Shown here in pieces: positions 26,936 to 35,353 of a DNA stretch of 64,000 bases. The DNA is from Clostridia bacterium (lineage in GTDB: Bacteria; Bacillota; Clostridia; UMGS1883). The position numbers and the translations under genes are program-made. The notes below the pieces were generated by a model. It was not told the DNA's origin. It did no database searches and saw only the letters and a program-made list of their open reading frames with translations. The stretch lies in NCBI GenBank assembly GCA_030527235.1, contig JAUNBL010000001.1:74294-138293 (forward strand), given 5' to 3'. Positions within the stretch are counted from its first letter, which is position 1. Every line of letters starts with the position of its first letter.

Positions 26936-27088
26936 TTATTTATCCTCTTTTTCGATAGGCACATATTTTGTGCAAGTTTGTCCGTTATGAAATTCCATAT
27001 ACGGACACATAGGTTCGTGTGGGTCAAGTTTCAATGCGTCCGCACCTGTCTTGCAGTTCGGGCATAATTGTTTTTTATCATCATTCAT
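26936..27088 (-). CDS. Small Cys-rich protein (50 residues)
   Basis: Starts at ATG 27088 with AAAGGAGCG upstream and ends 34 bases before the giant gene begins. It has CPNCKTG near the N-terminus, then MCPYMEFHNGQTCTKY, giving four Cys and one His for a likely zinc site. Family not recognised. The pattern of short Cys pairs recurs in the element's other small proteins. Confidence 0.65.
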   Translation of the reverse strand: MNDDKKQLCPNCKTGADALKLDPHEPMCPYMEFHNGQTCTKYVPIEKEDK

Positions 27089-27116
27089 TTTTTATCGCTC
27101 CTTTGTTTTTTTGCAT

Positions 27117-27154
27117 AGAAAAAGAGCATTGAAATTTGCGCTTTCAATGCTCTT
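27117..27154 (-). terminator. Strong intrinsic terminator inside the accessory operon
   Basis: AAGAGCATTGAAA and TTTCAATGCTCTT form a perfect 13 bp stem with a 7 nt loop, followed by TTTCT on the minus strand. It ends the transcript of the small genes from the parAB side before the Cys-rich protein and the giant gene. Confidence 0.85.
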
Positions 27155-27174
27155 ATCGTGTTTGCTATTAAATT

Positions 27175-27549
27175 TTATCTGCACATCTGCATCGGCTCAC
27201 GAAGCCGCTTTGCCATTTCAATGCCCTCGGCTGCTGTTGTGATTTCGCCGTTTTCTATCATTTCGAGCAGCTCCGCACGGTGTTTTGCATTTAAGCAATA
27301 CACGCTCCGGCACAGCCTTTGAACAGTTCCGAGAGTATCACGCTCGGTATTGATAAGCGTTTTCACGATTTCGCCGACTTCATCATTTGCGTTAAGCTGA
27401 ATTTGAAGTGTACGGCGGTTATCGAGGTATATCATACTCGGCACTATCAGTATGCCGATGTTCTGCAAGCTGTCACGGAGTTCGGTTTCTCTGCAAGTCA
27501 TATCTACAAGTAAGTTGTTTGTTATAAAGTTTATTTTAGCTGTCATCAT
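27175..27549 (-). CDS. Uncharacterised ICE protein (124 residues)
   Basis: Starts at ATG 27549, nine bases after GGAGC. It has no signal peptide or membrane segment. Visible segments are INFITNNLLVDMTCRETELR, GILIVPSMIYLDNRRTLQI and VQRLCRSVYCLNAKHRAELLEMIENGEI. The last is helical and could contact DNA or a partner. Family not recognised. It is the last gene of the small-gene run, before a strong terminator. Confidence 0.65.
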   Translation of the reverse strand: MMTAKINFITNNLLVDMTCRETELRDSLQNIGILIVPSMIYLDNRRTLQIQLNANDEVGEIVKTLINTERDTLGTVQRLCRSVYCLNAKHRAELLEMIENGEITTAAEGIEMAKRLREPMQMCR

Positions 27550-27596
27550 AAAAATCACGCTCCTTTTTCTGTACTTTTATTATACAATAATTTCGG

Positions 27597-28142
27597 TTAT
27601 CTTTCAAAAATTTCTTGCTTTTGTTTTTTCGGAAATTCCCAGCCGTACACCTTGCCGATTTCATCACCGAGCCTGTGCGTCAGCCTTGTAATATCAGCTC
27701 TTGTTGCCGTTCTGTTATACAGTTTTTCTTTGAAATTTTCTATCTGATAATCCGAAACGCCGTTTTTGAAGGTGCGGTACAGATAATGATTTGTTCCGTC
27801 GTGATGAATTGCTCTGCACCGAAAATCGCCTTTTTTATCAACATACCATTCGTTGTAATCACATTCCGGACATAAGCAATCACGGATATTTCCGCTTTTT
27901 ATTGTTTTATATCCGGAAAATCTGCCGTTCCATAAGCCGAGGTCTGCTATAACGATAATTTCTCTCGGAAGCTGTATGTTAAGATTTGCACGCTCATCAT
28001 AAAAGTTCATTTCATTGCTTTCGCACATCTTTTCATATAGGAAATCTTCGCTCGCATCGCCATATATTTCGGTTAAGCTGTCCCGCCAATCCTCAAGGTC
28101 AAGATTTATATCGGACCATACTATATGTTTTTCTTCAGCCAT
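27597..28142 (-). CDS. Uncharacterised ICE protein with Cys pair (181 residues)
   Basis: Starts at ATG 28142 behind GGAGAG, four bases after the previous stop; the longer frame overlaps that gene. Features are an acidic N-terminus (WSDINLDLEDWRDSLTEIYGD), IIVIADLGLWNGRFSGYKTI, CLCPECDYNEWYVD and DGTNHYLYRTFKNG. The Cys pair with later Cys and His suggests a small zinc knuckle. Such proteins recur in Clostridia ICEs between parB and the SNF2 gene. Function unknown. Confidence 0.65.
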   Translation of the reverse strand: MAEEKHIVWSDINLDLEDWRDSLTEIYGDASEDFLYEKMCESNEMNFYDERANLNIQLPREIIVIADLGLWNGRFSGYKTIKSGNIRDCLCPECDYNEWYVDKKGDFRCRAIHHDGTNHYLYRTFKNGVSDYQIENFKEKLYNRTATRADITRLTHRLGDEIGKVYGWEFPKKQKQEIFER

Positions 28143-28146
28143 AATA

Positions 28147-29190
28147 TCATCTCTCCGTTTCACGCTCTGTTTTGCTCTTTTCGGGTGCGGCATATTTTTT
28201 AAGTGCGTTCATTGTTTTAAGCGTGCAGCCCTCAAAATCCGCCTTGCTTTCCATAAAGTGTTCCGCCGTTTCTCTGAAATTCTTTGTCCCGACATCACAT
28301 AATGTGCCTTTGGAAATTCCCTCAATGTGAGAGAAGAAGTCCTGCGGTTTCTTATATAGCTTTGCAGCTTCCAAAATATCATCTTTGGATATTGTAAGCT
28401 CAACAAACTGACCTCCGGCATTTGCATCGGGGTTATAATAAATCTCCGTAACACCGTTTGTGGTTTTGTAAAACTTGTCCTCGTCGATAGCGTCGTAGTG
28501 TTTCTCAACAAATTTCAAATCCTTGTAGGTCTGCAATGCCTGTTTATCATAACAATAGATGTATGCGTTATATGTATTTTTGCGTGGATCACACCGTATA
28601 TAAAATACATTTTTATCTGTTGTTACCTTGTAGCCGCAGACATCTTTGTCGCTTGCAAGCCTTTCAGCTTTTAAGTCGTATGCTGCATTGTGCATTGCAA
28701 CCCTGCTTTTGAGAATAGGCGTGTCTGCTTGGAATCTGAGGTAGTTTACAACATTATCACATTCAAGAGCAAAATCGGGAGTATGATATTTTTCATAATT
28801 CTCTTTGTTTTCAAGTAGGGAATCAGTCTGCAAACGCTCGTCAACGGAATTATCAAAATAACAGCGGATATAGCAGACGCAGCCACGATTTAATTCTTCA
28901 TTTTTGCTCGGTGCAAAGGTGTATTCAAATTCCGACTGCTCAATTTTTTCAAGCGTATATCCCGGTGTGTCTTTCGGGCGGTATGTACTTTTGCCACGCT
29001 CCATAAGCTCGGCAAATTCACAGATGTGAAAAACATTATATCCGATTTTTGTATGATAATCGTCAATATATGTGCATTTCCTGTCTGACATAGAGCCGTC
29101 CGAAAATTTAACCGTAATGCTTTCGCCGTCTTTTATTCGGAAAAGCTCGTTATAACGGCTGTCTATGAAGCGTATTTCTTTCTGTTCCAT
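28147..29190 (-). CDS. Uncharacterised ICE protein (347 residues)
   Basis: A soluble protein beginning MEQKEIRFIDSRYNELFRI. The first 70 residues form a compact unit (ITVKFSDGSMSDRKCTYIDDYH, then YNVFHICEFAELMERG). A second part (YNAYIYCYDKQALQTYKDL, then VTEIYYNPDANAGGQFVELT) suggests a beta-rich domain. The C-terminus is charged. It overlaps the upstream gene by one base (TGATG type junction), so it lies in one operon. It resembles proteins seen in related elements, but I cannot name a domain. Confidence 0.65.
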   Translation of the reverse strand: MEQKEIRFIDSRYNELFRIKDGESITVKFSDGSMSDRKCTYIDDYHTKIGYNVFHICEFAELMERGKSTYRPKDTPGYTLEKIEQSEFEYTFAPSKNEELNRGCVCYIRCYFDNSVDERLQTDSLLENKENYEKYHTPDFALECDNVVNYLRFQADTPILKSRVAMHNAAYDLKAERLASDKDVCGYKVTTDKNVFYIRCDPRKNTYNAYIYCYDKQALQTYKDLKFVEKHYDAIDEDKFYKTTNGVTEIYYNPDANAGGQFVELTISKDDILEAAKLYKKPQDFFSHIEGISKGTLCDVGTKNFRETAEHFMESKADFEGCTLKTMNALKKYAAPEKSKTERETER

Positions 29191-29777
29191 CAGCGTTCAA
29201 CCTCCTTGTGCGATTTTTTCTTAACCTTTTCGACTTCAAGCCTTTTATTAAGCCATTCGGGGTAATGCTCCGGTTTCAATATTCCGAGAACATCATATCT
29301 TTCAAAGCGAGTGCTTTTGTTCGTAAAACAGTTTTTACAAAATACTGCGTGTCCTCTTGCTTCATACCTTGCACCGTTGCCACCCGTACACCGCATAATC
29401 TGATGTGCCTGCGTCTGACATTCGGGGCGAAGCACCTCTGCCTTAATAACAATTATTTTGCCTTCATAATTTTGGCTTGATGAAGTATCGCACATATCGG
29501 CTGTGATAAAGCCTTTTGGCATATCTTTTTCAGCAATTTTAACTTTTTCAATCTGCTCATTTAATCTGCACAAAAAACTCTTTGCAAGCTCAATAAAGCT
29601 ATTGCTTACAACAGAATTTGTATATCTTTCAAAAAGGTCATTGCGTTCACAGTCGGTCAGCATATAATAATGACCATCCCGGTCGTTCAGATTCATACCA
29701 AGTACAATTTCTTTATCACCGATATGTATTGAATTTATGACTTCATATCCGGCAATATATCTTTTTTTATCACTCAT
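29190..29777 (-). CDS. Uncharacterised ICE protein (195 residues)
   Basis: The start taken is ATG 29777 (MSDKKRYIAGYEVINSIHIGD), because the longer frame lies inside the previous gene. Its ribosome binding site (AAGGTG) is weak, so coupling to the upstream gene is likely. Later parts are FITADMCDTSSSQNYEGKI, GHAVFCKNCFTNKSTRFERY and LGILKPEHYPEWL. One Cys pair is present. Function unknown; it forms a tight operon with both neighbours. Confidence 0.65.
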   Translation of the reverse strand: MSDKKRYIAGYEVINSIHIGDKEIVLGMNLNDRDGHYYMLTDCERNDLFERYTNSVVSNSFIELAKSFLCRLNEQIEKVKIAEKDMPKGFITADMCDTSSSQNYEGKIIVIKAEVLRPECQTQAHQIMRCTGGNGARYEARGHAVFCKNCFTNKSTRFERYDVLGILKPEHYPEWLNKRLEVEKVKKKSHKEVER

Positions 29778-29967
29778 TTCTATGTTCACCTTCCATATCT
29801 TTAAGGCGTATCGTACTGACAATTCTGTATCCGTGCTTATTTGCAAGAGTCTTTAACTCGGCTATGAGATTTCGCCGTTCCTCTCGCCGCACGGCTTTCA
29901 TTGCTTCATAGGCGGTAATGTCAGTACAACCGCTGCCGTTAAGTCTGTCGTTTATCTTTTCGCACAA
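29770..29967 (-). CDS. Small helical ICE protein with TTG start (65 residues)
   Basis: The frame opens with TTG at 29967, with GAGGTG six bases upstream, and overlaps the next gene by eight bases. It encodes CEKINDRLNGSGCTDITAYE followed by a basic helix (AMKAVRREERRNLIAELKTL). Family unknown. Confidence 0.55.
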   Translation of the reverse strand: MCEKINDRLNGSGCTDITAYEAMKAVRREERRNLIAELKTLANKHGYRIVSTIRLKDMEGEHRNE

Positions 29968-29977
29968 TCACTTCACC

Positions 29978-30232
29978 TCACCGTTCATTCGTTTTAGGCG
30001 GCTTCTTCATAACCTCAATAGCCTTGATTTCATCAAGCGCCCGCTTGCAAAAATCTTTTTGTGCCGCAAGCAGATTTGTAAAATAATGTCCCCAAAAATA
30101 ATCATCTTTGCCTTTGCATTGCCAAGTTACAAAGCTATTCGGATTCTTTTCGTGAACGCCAAGCACAAATTCAGCGCTGCCGACCGTTATTTGATTTACA
30201 ATAATAAAGCCTTGATTTTTTCGCCATTCCAT
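29978..30232 (-). CDS. Small ICE protein (84 residues)
   Basis: Starts at ATG 30232, with GGAG nine bases upstream. Segments GFIIVNQITVGSAEFVLGVH, VTWQCKGKDDYFWGHYF and LAAQKDFCKRALDEIKAIE suggest a short beta sheet followed by a helix. Part of the operon running from repA towards the SNF2 gene. Family not recognised. Confidence 0.6.
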   Translation of the reverse strand: MEWRKNQGFIIVNQITVGSAEFVLGVHEKNPNSFVTWQCKGKDDYFWGHYFTNLLAAQKDFCKRALDEIKAIEVMKKPPKTNER

Positions 30233-30238
30233 AATCAA

Positions 30239-30355
30239 TCACTCCGTTTCTTTTTTGTCAGCTTGCCCGGCAGAGATAAAGCAACACATAAATACAATGC
30301 CAAGAAAGCCGCCGACTGCAACACCGGATAGGAATATAAGTATAAGTTTTAACAT
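30239..30355 (-). CDS. Tiny membrane protein, DUF3789-like (38 residues)
   Basis: One membrane segment (LILIFLSGVAVGGFLGIVFMCC) is followed by a polar tail AGQADKKETE. Length and shape fit the DUF3789 small proteins found in Clostridia mobile elements. The second of two ATGs (30355) has GGAG eight bases upstream and is preferred; it lies two bases after the parB stop. Function unknown. Confidence 0.6.
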   Translation of the reverse strand: MLKLILIFLSGVAVGGFLGIVFMCCFISAGQADKKETE

Positions 30356-30357
30356 AT

Positions 30358-31281
30358 TCATCGCTCCATTTCATTTTCCCGTTGCCTGCGCCATTTATCA
30401 AGCAGCTTCAAGATAATTTCCTCCATCTTTGCTTTTGAATAGCTTTTCGGGAAGTATTTTTTTAATTTTTCCTCGCCAAGCGTAATTTTAACCGTTTCGG
30501 GTTTCTGTTCCATCATAATACTGTCAATTACAGCATTGCTTAAATTTCCCTCCTGATGAAATTTTCGCATTTTTCGTGCCTGTGCGATAGAAGGAGAGGT
30601 TTCCTCTTTTTCAATGGACTGCATAACCGCCGCTTGCTCCTTTGAGCCGAGATAAGATATTTCAACGGCAGCGTTCATTGCAATTTGGTTATTATCCACC
30701 ATATCCAAAATAGGATCTATGAGGTTTGTTAAGCGGATGTATCGCCGTATTTGGTCTTTGCTTTCACCGACTTGCTCGCCCAAAATCTCACTTGATTTTT
30801 TTCCGTCAAAATTGTGCGCAATTTGCTCACAATTTTCTTTTGTCGGTCTGCCCGCTTTTCTTTTCATAGCTTCTAACTTCATTTGATAGGCAAACGCTTT
30901 CTCGCTTGGCAAGATGTGTTCTCGTTGCAAATTACTGTCTACAAGCAAAATTGTAGCAGTATCATCATCAAGGTTTTTTATCACAACAGGAATATCGGTT
31001 ATCCCGGCAAGCTCACACGCTTTCACTCTGCGATGTCCCGAAAGTATTTCATAGCCGCCGTCCTTGTGTGGTCTTGCAATTACGGGTGTGAGTACGCCGC
31101 ATTGCTTGATACTCTCGACAAGTGCGTCCATATCTTCATCAAGTTTCACCTTGAACGGTTGCTCCGTAAACGGTTTTAACTCAGATATGGGAACAGGCTT
31201 TATTTCTTCGGTGTTCCGCTGTTCCTCGCTCTGAAAAATACTATCGTATGATTTCAGACTTATGTTTAGTCCGTTGCTCAT
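30358..31281 (-). CDS. parB: ParB/Spo0J-family partition protein
   Basis: A 307-residue protein. The N-terminal ParB/Srx-like domain has PISELKPFTEQPF, then VIARPHKDGGYEILSGHRRVKACELAG, carrying the nucleotide-binding GHRR motif (about residues 86-90). The HTH region follows (LREQVGESKDQIRRYIRLTNLI-like, about 165-190). The C-terminus is basic. It starts behind GGAGG and overlaps parA by 41 bases. With ParA it should stabilise the excised circular element. No parS site was identified. Confidence 0.92.
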   Translation of the reverse strand: MSNGLNISLKSYDSIFQSEEQRNTEEIKPVPISELKPFTEQPFKVKLDEDMDALVESIKQCGVLTPVIARPHKDGGYEILSGHRRVKACELAGITDIPVVIKNLDDDTATILLVDSNLQREHILPSEKAFAYQMKLEAMKRKAGRPTKENCEQIAHNFDGKKSSEILGEQVGESKDQIRRYIRLTNLIDPILDMVDNNQIAMNAAVEISYLGSKEQAAVMQSIEKEETSPSIAQARKMRKFHQEGNLSNAVIDSIMMEQKPETVKITLGEEKLKKYFPKSYSKAKMEEIILKLLDKWRRQRENEMER

Positions 31282-32056
31282 TGTCCATAACCTCCTTTGT
31301 TAGATTTCTGTACGCATCGGCAACCTTACCATTTTTGTCGTAGCTGTAAATGCTTTTGCCGACCGCAGAGGTTTCCGCCGCTTTTATCGAAAGCGGTATT
31401 TCCGTTTTGAAAACCTTAATGTGGTTGCCATAGGTGTTTCGGATAAGCTGAGATATATCCTTTGCAAGATTTGTGCGACCGTCAACCATAGTCAGCAGTA
31501 TTCCGTTGATTTTAAGTGTCGGGTTAAGCTGCCGTTTAACCTTTGCAACCGTACTGAGCAACTGTTCAAGCCCTTTTGCCGGAAGGAAATGCGACTGCAC
31601 GGGAATAATTACCTCATTTGCCGCCGTGAGTGCGTTTATTGTAAGCATACCGAGCGACGGAGTGCAGTCTATCAGCACATAATCGTAATTGTCCTTTATC
31701 TGTGAAAGATAATTTTTCAGCACACGCTCACGGCTCATAGTGTTCACCAAAAATGTTTCCATCCCGGAAAGTTCAATGTTTGCCGGAATAAAGTCCACGC
31801 CCTCCGAATGATGTAAAATACCCTCACTGTGTTCCGTCGGTTGCTCATTGATGCTCTTTTCCATAAGGCTTGAAATTGTAACCGACAATTCATCGGGATT
31901 TGGATAACCCAAGCATTGTGTTAAGCTGCCCTGTGCGTCATAGTCGATTAAAAGCACCTTTTTACCCTCGTTTGCAAGTCCGATACCTAAATTTACGGTA
32001 GTTGTTGTTTTGCCTGTTCCGCCTTTCTGATTTGATATTGCGATTATTTTACCCAT
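31241..32056 (-). CDS. parA: ParA/Soj-family partition ATPase
   Basis: A 271-residue deviant Walker A ATPase. The motif KGGTGKTTTTVNLG starts near residue 10; DYDAQGSLTQCLG (Walker A') and YVLIDCTPSLG (Walker B) follow, then PVQSHFLPAKGL. The start is ATG 32056 behind GGAAAGG; six further residues in the longer frame lack support. It lies upstream of parB and downstream of repA, as in plasmids, which supports independent maintenance of the circular form. Confidence 0.93.
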   Translation of the reverse strand: MGKIIAISNQKGGTGKTTTTVNLGIGLANEGKKVLLIDYDAQGSLTQCLGYPNPDELSVTISSLMEKSINEQPTEHSEGILHHSEGVDFIPANIELSGMETFLVNTMSRERVLKNYLSQIKDNYDYVLIDCTPSLGMLTINALTAANEVIIPVQSHFLPAKGLEQLLSTVAKVKRQLNPTLKINGILLTMVDGRTNLAKDISQLIRNTYGNHIKVFKTEIPLSIKAAETSAVGKSIYSYDKNGKVADAYRNLTKEVMDNEQRTKHKSEIIR

Positions 32057-32243
32057 AAAAACCTTTCCTTTCATTTTCTAATCTTGATATAAGCATTTCT
32101 CCGTCAAGCCGTGTTAAGGCACGGAACCATTCGGAACGAAAAAAACGCTTGATTTCTGCTCTGCATTGCGGCGAATATGTATGCCTGTAATCTTTTACCG
32201 CTTGCAGAATTATGGCATTTGCCAGCAGTTCGATATTTTCCAC
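32049..32243 (-). CDS. Small helical ICE protein between repA and parA (64 residues)
   Basis: The second GTG (32243) is preferred because GGAGG lies eight bases upstream. The protein is helical (IELLANAIILQAVKDYRHTY, then IKRFFRSEWFRALTRLDGEM) and overlaps the parA start by eight bases. The RFFRSEWFRALT segment recurs in small proteins of related elements. Function unknown; the place suggests a role in replication or partition. Confidence 0.6.
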   Translation of the reverse strand: MENIELLANAIILQAVKDYRHTYSPQCRAEIKRFFRSEWFRALTRLDGEMLISRLENERKGFYG

Positions 32244-32261
32244 ATACACCGCCTCCGATTC

Positions 32262-33278
32262 CTATACATTTGCCATATCGTATTTTACTTTTGCCGCAAA
32301 CCAATTATCTGCCGTTTCAAACGACCGATAAATCGTTGTAATTAAAAATGCCCGGATATTCCGGACATCTGATGTGTTGCTCCGCAGGGCGAAGTCTATA
32401 TATTCAATATGCGACGAGTCAATTTTTAAAAATCTGCTCTTTACAACCTCGTGAGGATATTCCTGTTTGTTTATGCGGATTGTCGGCTCGTCGCTGCATA
32501 CCACATCGACCATAATTGCCACAATTTCATCAAGCCACGCCTTACTGTACCTTTCCGAGATAATGTCATAGTCAATGTTTTTCTTGATTAGCTTTTCATA
32601 CTTTCGCCGATTTTCTATCCATCGTATCGTATCAATGCCTTTTGGTGCAGGCAAGGGAGGAGAGTTATTCTCATTTCCACGATTGATAGGATAGGATATG
32701 ATTTCAGTATCGCTCGATTCAGTATTATTCTTTTCAGTATCGTTAAAATCAGTATAGTTATTATTAGTATTATTTGAGTATGATTTCGGAACTTCTTGAA
32801 TTTCGATTTTCATATCTCTTGAAGTATGATTTTCATACTTCTGCAAGTTTGAATTTAATACTTCTTGATTTTCGATATTCATACTTTCGGTATTTTGATT
32901 TTCATACCGCTTTTCTTTTGGGTTATGTATAAAGTTTTTTACATAGATTATGTTCGGTCTGCCAAGCCCTTGTCGTTTGCGTTCAATAAGTCCGATTCCG
33001 TTTTCAAGCTCGTCAAGCAGCTTTAATGCCTTTTGCCTTGCACAACCGAAATCGCTCAAAATATCATCAATGGTGTAGATAATATATACACGATTTTCCT
33101 CGTCAAACCAACAGTTTTTAACCGATAAACTCATCCGGTCGAGCATAAAACTGTATAAGACCTTTGCTTCCACAGATATTCCGGCAAGCGTTTCATCTGT
33201 AAACAAGACTTTGGGAATACGGTAAAACGAAAACTGCTCCGCTTGACTTCCGTAAAAATATTCAAATTGTATCGACAT
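32262..33278 (-). CDS. repA: RepA_N-type replication initiator
   Basis: A 338-residue protein. The N-terminal 130 residues match RepA_N initiators (FYRIPKVLFTDETLAGIS, EAKVLYSFMLDRMSLS, then YTIDDILSDFGCARQKALKLL winged-helix region). A low-complexity Asn/Thr/Ser linker (NTNNNYTDFNDTEKNNTE) leads to a C-terminal domain with YSKAWLDEIVAIMVDVV. It starts at ATG 33278 behind AAAGGAGG. Such initiators let ICEs replicate after excision. A terminator-like hairpin lies 31 bases upstream of the start, so expression may be attenuated. Confidence 0.88.
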   Translation of the reverse strand: MSIQFEYFYGSQAEQFSFYRIPKVLFTDETLAGISVEAKVLYSFMLDRMSLSVKNCWFDEENRVYIIYTIDDILSDFGCARQKALKLLDELENGIGLIERKRQGLGRPNIIYVKNFIHNPKEKRYENQNTESMNIENQEVLNSNLQKYENHTSRDMKIEIQEVPKSYSNNTNNNYTDFNDTEKNNTESSDTEIISYPINRGNENNSPPLPAPKGIDTIRWIENRRKYEKLIKKNIDYDIISERYSKAWLDEIVAIMVDVVCSDEPTIRINKQEYPHEVVKSRFLKIDSSHIEYIDFALRSNTSDVRNIRAFLITTIYRSFETADNWFAAKVKYDMANV

Positions 33279-33308
33279 TGTTGTGCCTCCTTTCCGTGTG
33301 TGATTGCA

Positions 33309-33346
33309 TAAAAAAGAACGCCTTATGGTTTGTTATAAAGCGTTCT
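33309..33346 (-). promoter_or_regulatory. Terminator hairpin in the repA leader (possible attenuator)
   Basis: AGAACGC with TTAT/ATAA inside pairs to GCGTTCT, then TTTTTT on the minus strand. It ends 31 bases before the repA start codon, downstream of a TATAAT-like box at about 33527-33532. Transcripts from upstream would stop here unless read-through occurs, as in attenuation-controlled initiator genes. An orphan AAAAGGAGG without a start codon lies just upstream. The other sequence in 33347-33540 shows no gene. Confidence 0.6.
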
Positions 33347-33485
33347 CAGTTGATATTTTATTAAATTTTGACCTCCTTTTGCAGGGTATAACTTTTGTCT
33401 TTAACTTAACATTACCGTTATTAAAGACGAAAATCTTGTAAATTTCGGGTTGGAAAAAGAACTGAAATATATCAAGATAAATCGC

Positions 33486-33512
33486 AAAATCCCTGATTTT
33501 ATGCGGCTTTCA
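33486..33512. repeat. Direct repeat copy A flanking the integrase remnant
   Basis: Shares 23 of 27 positions (one gap) with 33763-33788. The common core is ATTTTATGCGG, followed by a variable base and TTTCA. It lies on the ICE side of the truncated integrase. Confidence 0.7.
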
Positions 33513-33539
33513 CCGTTTGTCTTTATTATACCATAGGGG

Positions 33540-33698
33540 CATTCGCACGCTTCGTTGTTAATCGAACTTGGCTTTCAGCCTTTGTTAGTATCAGAGAGAT
33601 TGGGACACGAGAACATTGAAACGACGCTTCAAACGTACTCACATTTGTACCCAAACAAACAGCGTGAAGTAGCTGATAAACTAAGAAGTATCGTATAA
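33540..33698 (+). pseudogene. Tyrosine recombinase, C-terminal remnant
   Basis: 52 codons in one open frame ending in TAA: HSHASLLIELGFQPLLVSER, then LGHENIETTLQTYSHLYPNK. The first His starts the HxxR-type region (here the partner of LRHSHAS), LGH is the second conserved block and the Tyr of TYSHL is the nucleophile. Everything upstream is missing: the sequence changes abruptly to non-coding DNA before 33540. It is on the opposite strand to the ICE genes and points to guaA. It is probably left from an island that used the guaA 3' end. Confidence 0.88.
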
Positions 33699-33762
33699 AT
33701 CCGACCGATACAATTTTAATTTATAGTACGCTTTTAGTACGCTTAACGATTTTAAGTCCCCG

Positions 33763-33788
33763 AAAAGCCCCATTTTATGCGGGTTTCA
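33763..33788. repeat. Direct repeat copy B beside guaA (possible att remnant)
   Basis: Imperfect copy of 33486-33512, 13 bases before the guaA stop. It lies within a hairpin made of CCCC...GGGG arms (about 33759-33794) that may also end guaA transcription. A short direct repeat TAGTACGCTT (two copies at about 33724-33744) lies just before it. These are the features expected around a recombinase attachment site. Confidence 0.6.
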
Positions 33789-33801
33789 GGGGATTTAGTC
33801 G

Positions 33802-35334
33802 TTATTCCCACTCGATAGTAGCCGGAGGTTTGGAGGTGATGTCGTAGACGATACGGTTTATATGAGGGACTTCGTTGACAATGCGATTGGATACTCTCTC
33901 TAAAACGTCGTAAGGAATGCGCGCCCAGTCCGCCGTCATAAAGTCGGTTGTGGTCACGGCGCGGAGAGCAATTGTGTAATCGTAGGTGCGTTCGTCCCCC
34001 ATCACGCCAACGCTTCGCATGTCGGTAATCACGGCAAAGTACTGATTTATGTTTCTGTCAAGTTTGGCGACTGATAATTCCTCGCGGAAAATCGCGTCTG
34101 CTTCACGCAAGATATCAAGTTTGTCTTTCGTAATGCAGCCTATTACTCTTACGGCGAGCCCGGGTCCGGGGAACGGTTGACGCCACACAAGATTGTCCGG
34201 AATACCAAGCGCAGTACCGAGTGCGCGAACCTCGTCCTTAAAAAGCATACGCAAAGGCTCCACAATTTCCTTAAATTTAATGACGTCGGGAAGCGCACCC
34301 ACATTATGATGACTTTTGATTTTTGCGCTTTTTCCGCTGCCGGATTCAACAACATCGGGATAAATAGTGCCTTGGACAAGATAGTCAACCTCGCCGATTT
34401 TATTGGCTTCGTCCTCAAAAACGCGAATAAACTCCTCGCCGATAATGCGGCGCTTTTGTTCAGGTTCACGCACGTTGGCAAGTTTTGAGAGGAAGCGTTC
34501 CTCGCAGTTGACTCGAATAAGGTTTATGTCAAACTGTTTGGTGAATACTTCTTCGACTTCATCGCCTTCGTTTTTACGTAAAAGACCGTGGTCAACAAAT
34601 ATACACGTGAGATTCTTCCCGACGGCGCGAGACAAAAGCACTGCAGCAACTGAGCTGTCCACCCCGCCTGAGAGCGCGCACAGCACTTTCTTACCGGCGT
34701 ATTTTTCTTTCGCCTGCGCAATATAGTTTGCAGCGTAGTCTGCCATCTGCCAGTCGCCTTTGCAGCCGCATATGCCGTAGAGGAAATTACGCAGCATGTC
34801 AAATCCGCGAGGCGTGTGGTTTACTTCGGGGTGAAACTGCACAGCGTAAAGCTTTTGGGCGGGATTTTCAAATGCGGCTACGGGACAAGTATCAGTCTCG
34901 GCCGTAACGCTGAAGCCTGAGGGGACGCTGTCAACATAATATGTATGGCTCATCCAGCATTGAGTTTCGCTTTCCATGTTTTCAAAAAGACGGCTCTGCC
35001 CGAGGCGAAGCGTCATTTTGCCGTACTCTCTGCTGTCTGCGCGCTTAACGCTGCCGCCGAGCATATGGCTCATGAGCTGAGCCCCATAGCAAATGCCGAG
35101 CACGGGAACGCCAAGCTCAAAGATGGCCTTATCACACATCGGAGCGTCTGAATCGCATACTGTGGCGGGACCACCGGTGAAGATTATTCCCTTGGGTCTG
35201 CAGGCGCGAATTTCGTCAATTGTACGTGTATAAGCAAGCACCTCGCAGTAAACGTTCGCTTCGCGTACGCGGCGTGCAATCAGCTGATTGTATTGGCCGC
35301 CAAAGTCTATTACCAAAATAGTTTCCTTGTCCAT
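33802..35334 (-). CDS. guaA: GMP synthase (glutamine-hydrolysing)
   Basis: A 510-residue enzyme that converts XMP to GMP with glutamine and ATP. The class I glutaminase domain comes first, with GICYGAQLM (catalytic Cys about 83) and the His-Glu pair in QFHPEVNHT. The ATP pyrophosphatase domain has the P-loop LSGGVDSSV (about 223). The dimerisation domain ends [17 protein letters not shown]. The length is normal. The 3' end is intact although it adjoins the island scar, as happens when insertion at guaA regenerates the coding end. Confidence 0.97.
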   Translation of the reverse strand: MDKETILVIDFGGQYNQLIARRVREANVYCEVLAYTRTIDEIRACRPKGIIFTGGPATVCDSDAPMCDKAIFELGVPVLGICYGAQLMSHMLGGSVKRADSREYGKMTLRLGQSRLFENMESETQCWMSHTYYVDSVPSGFSVTAETDTCPVAAFENPAQKLYAVQFHPEVNHTPRGFDMLRNFLYGICGCKGDWQMADYAANYIAQAKEKYAGKKVLCALSGGVDSSVAAVLLSRAVGKNLTCIFVDHGLLRKNEGDEVEEVFTKQFDINLIRVNCEERFLSKLANVREPEQKRRIIGEEFIRVFEDEANKIGEVDYLVQGTIYPDVVESGSGKSAKIKSHHNVGALPDVIKFKEIVEPLRMLFKDEVRALGTALGIPDNLVWRQPFPGPGLAVRVIGCITKDKLDILREADAIFREELSVAKLDRNINQYFAVITDMRSVGVMGDERTYDYTIALRAVTTTDFMTADWARIPYDVLERVSNRIVNEVPHINRIVYDITSKPPATIEWE

Positions 35335-35353
35335 TAAAGCACCTCCGTAAAAA

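Noticed and set aside
33540-33698. Functional integrase of the ICE
   Set aside because: Only the last 52 codons exist, without start codon, ribosome binding site or the first catalytic Arg.
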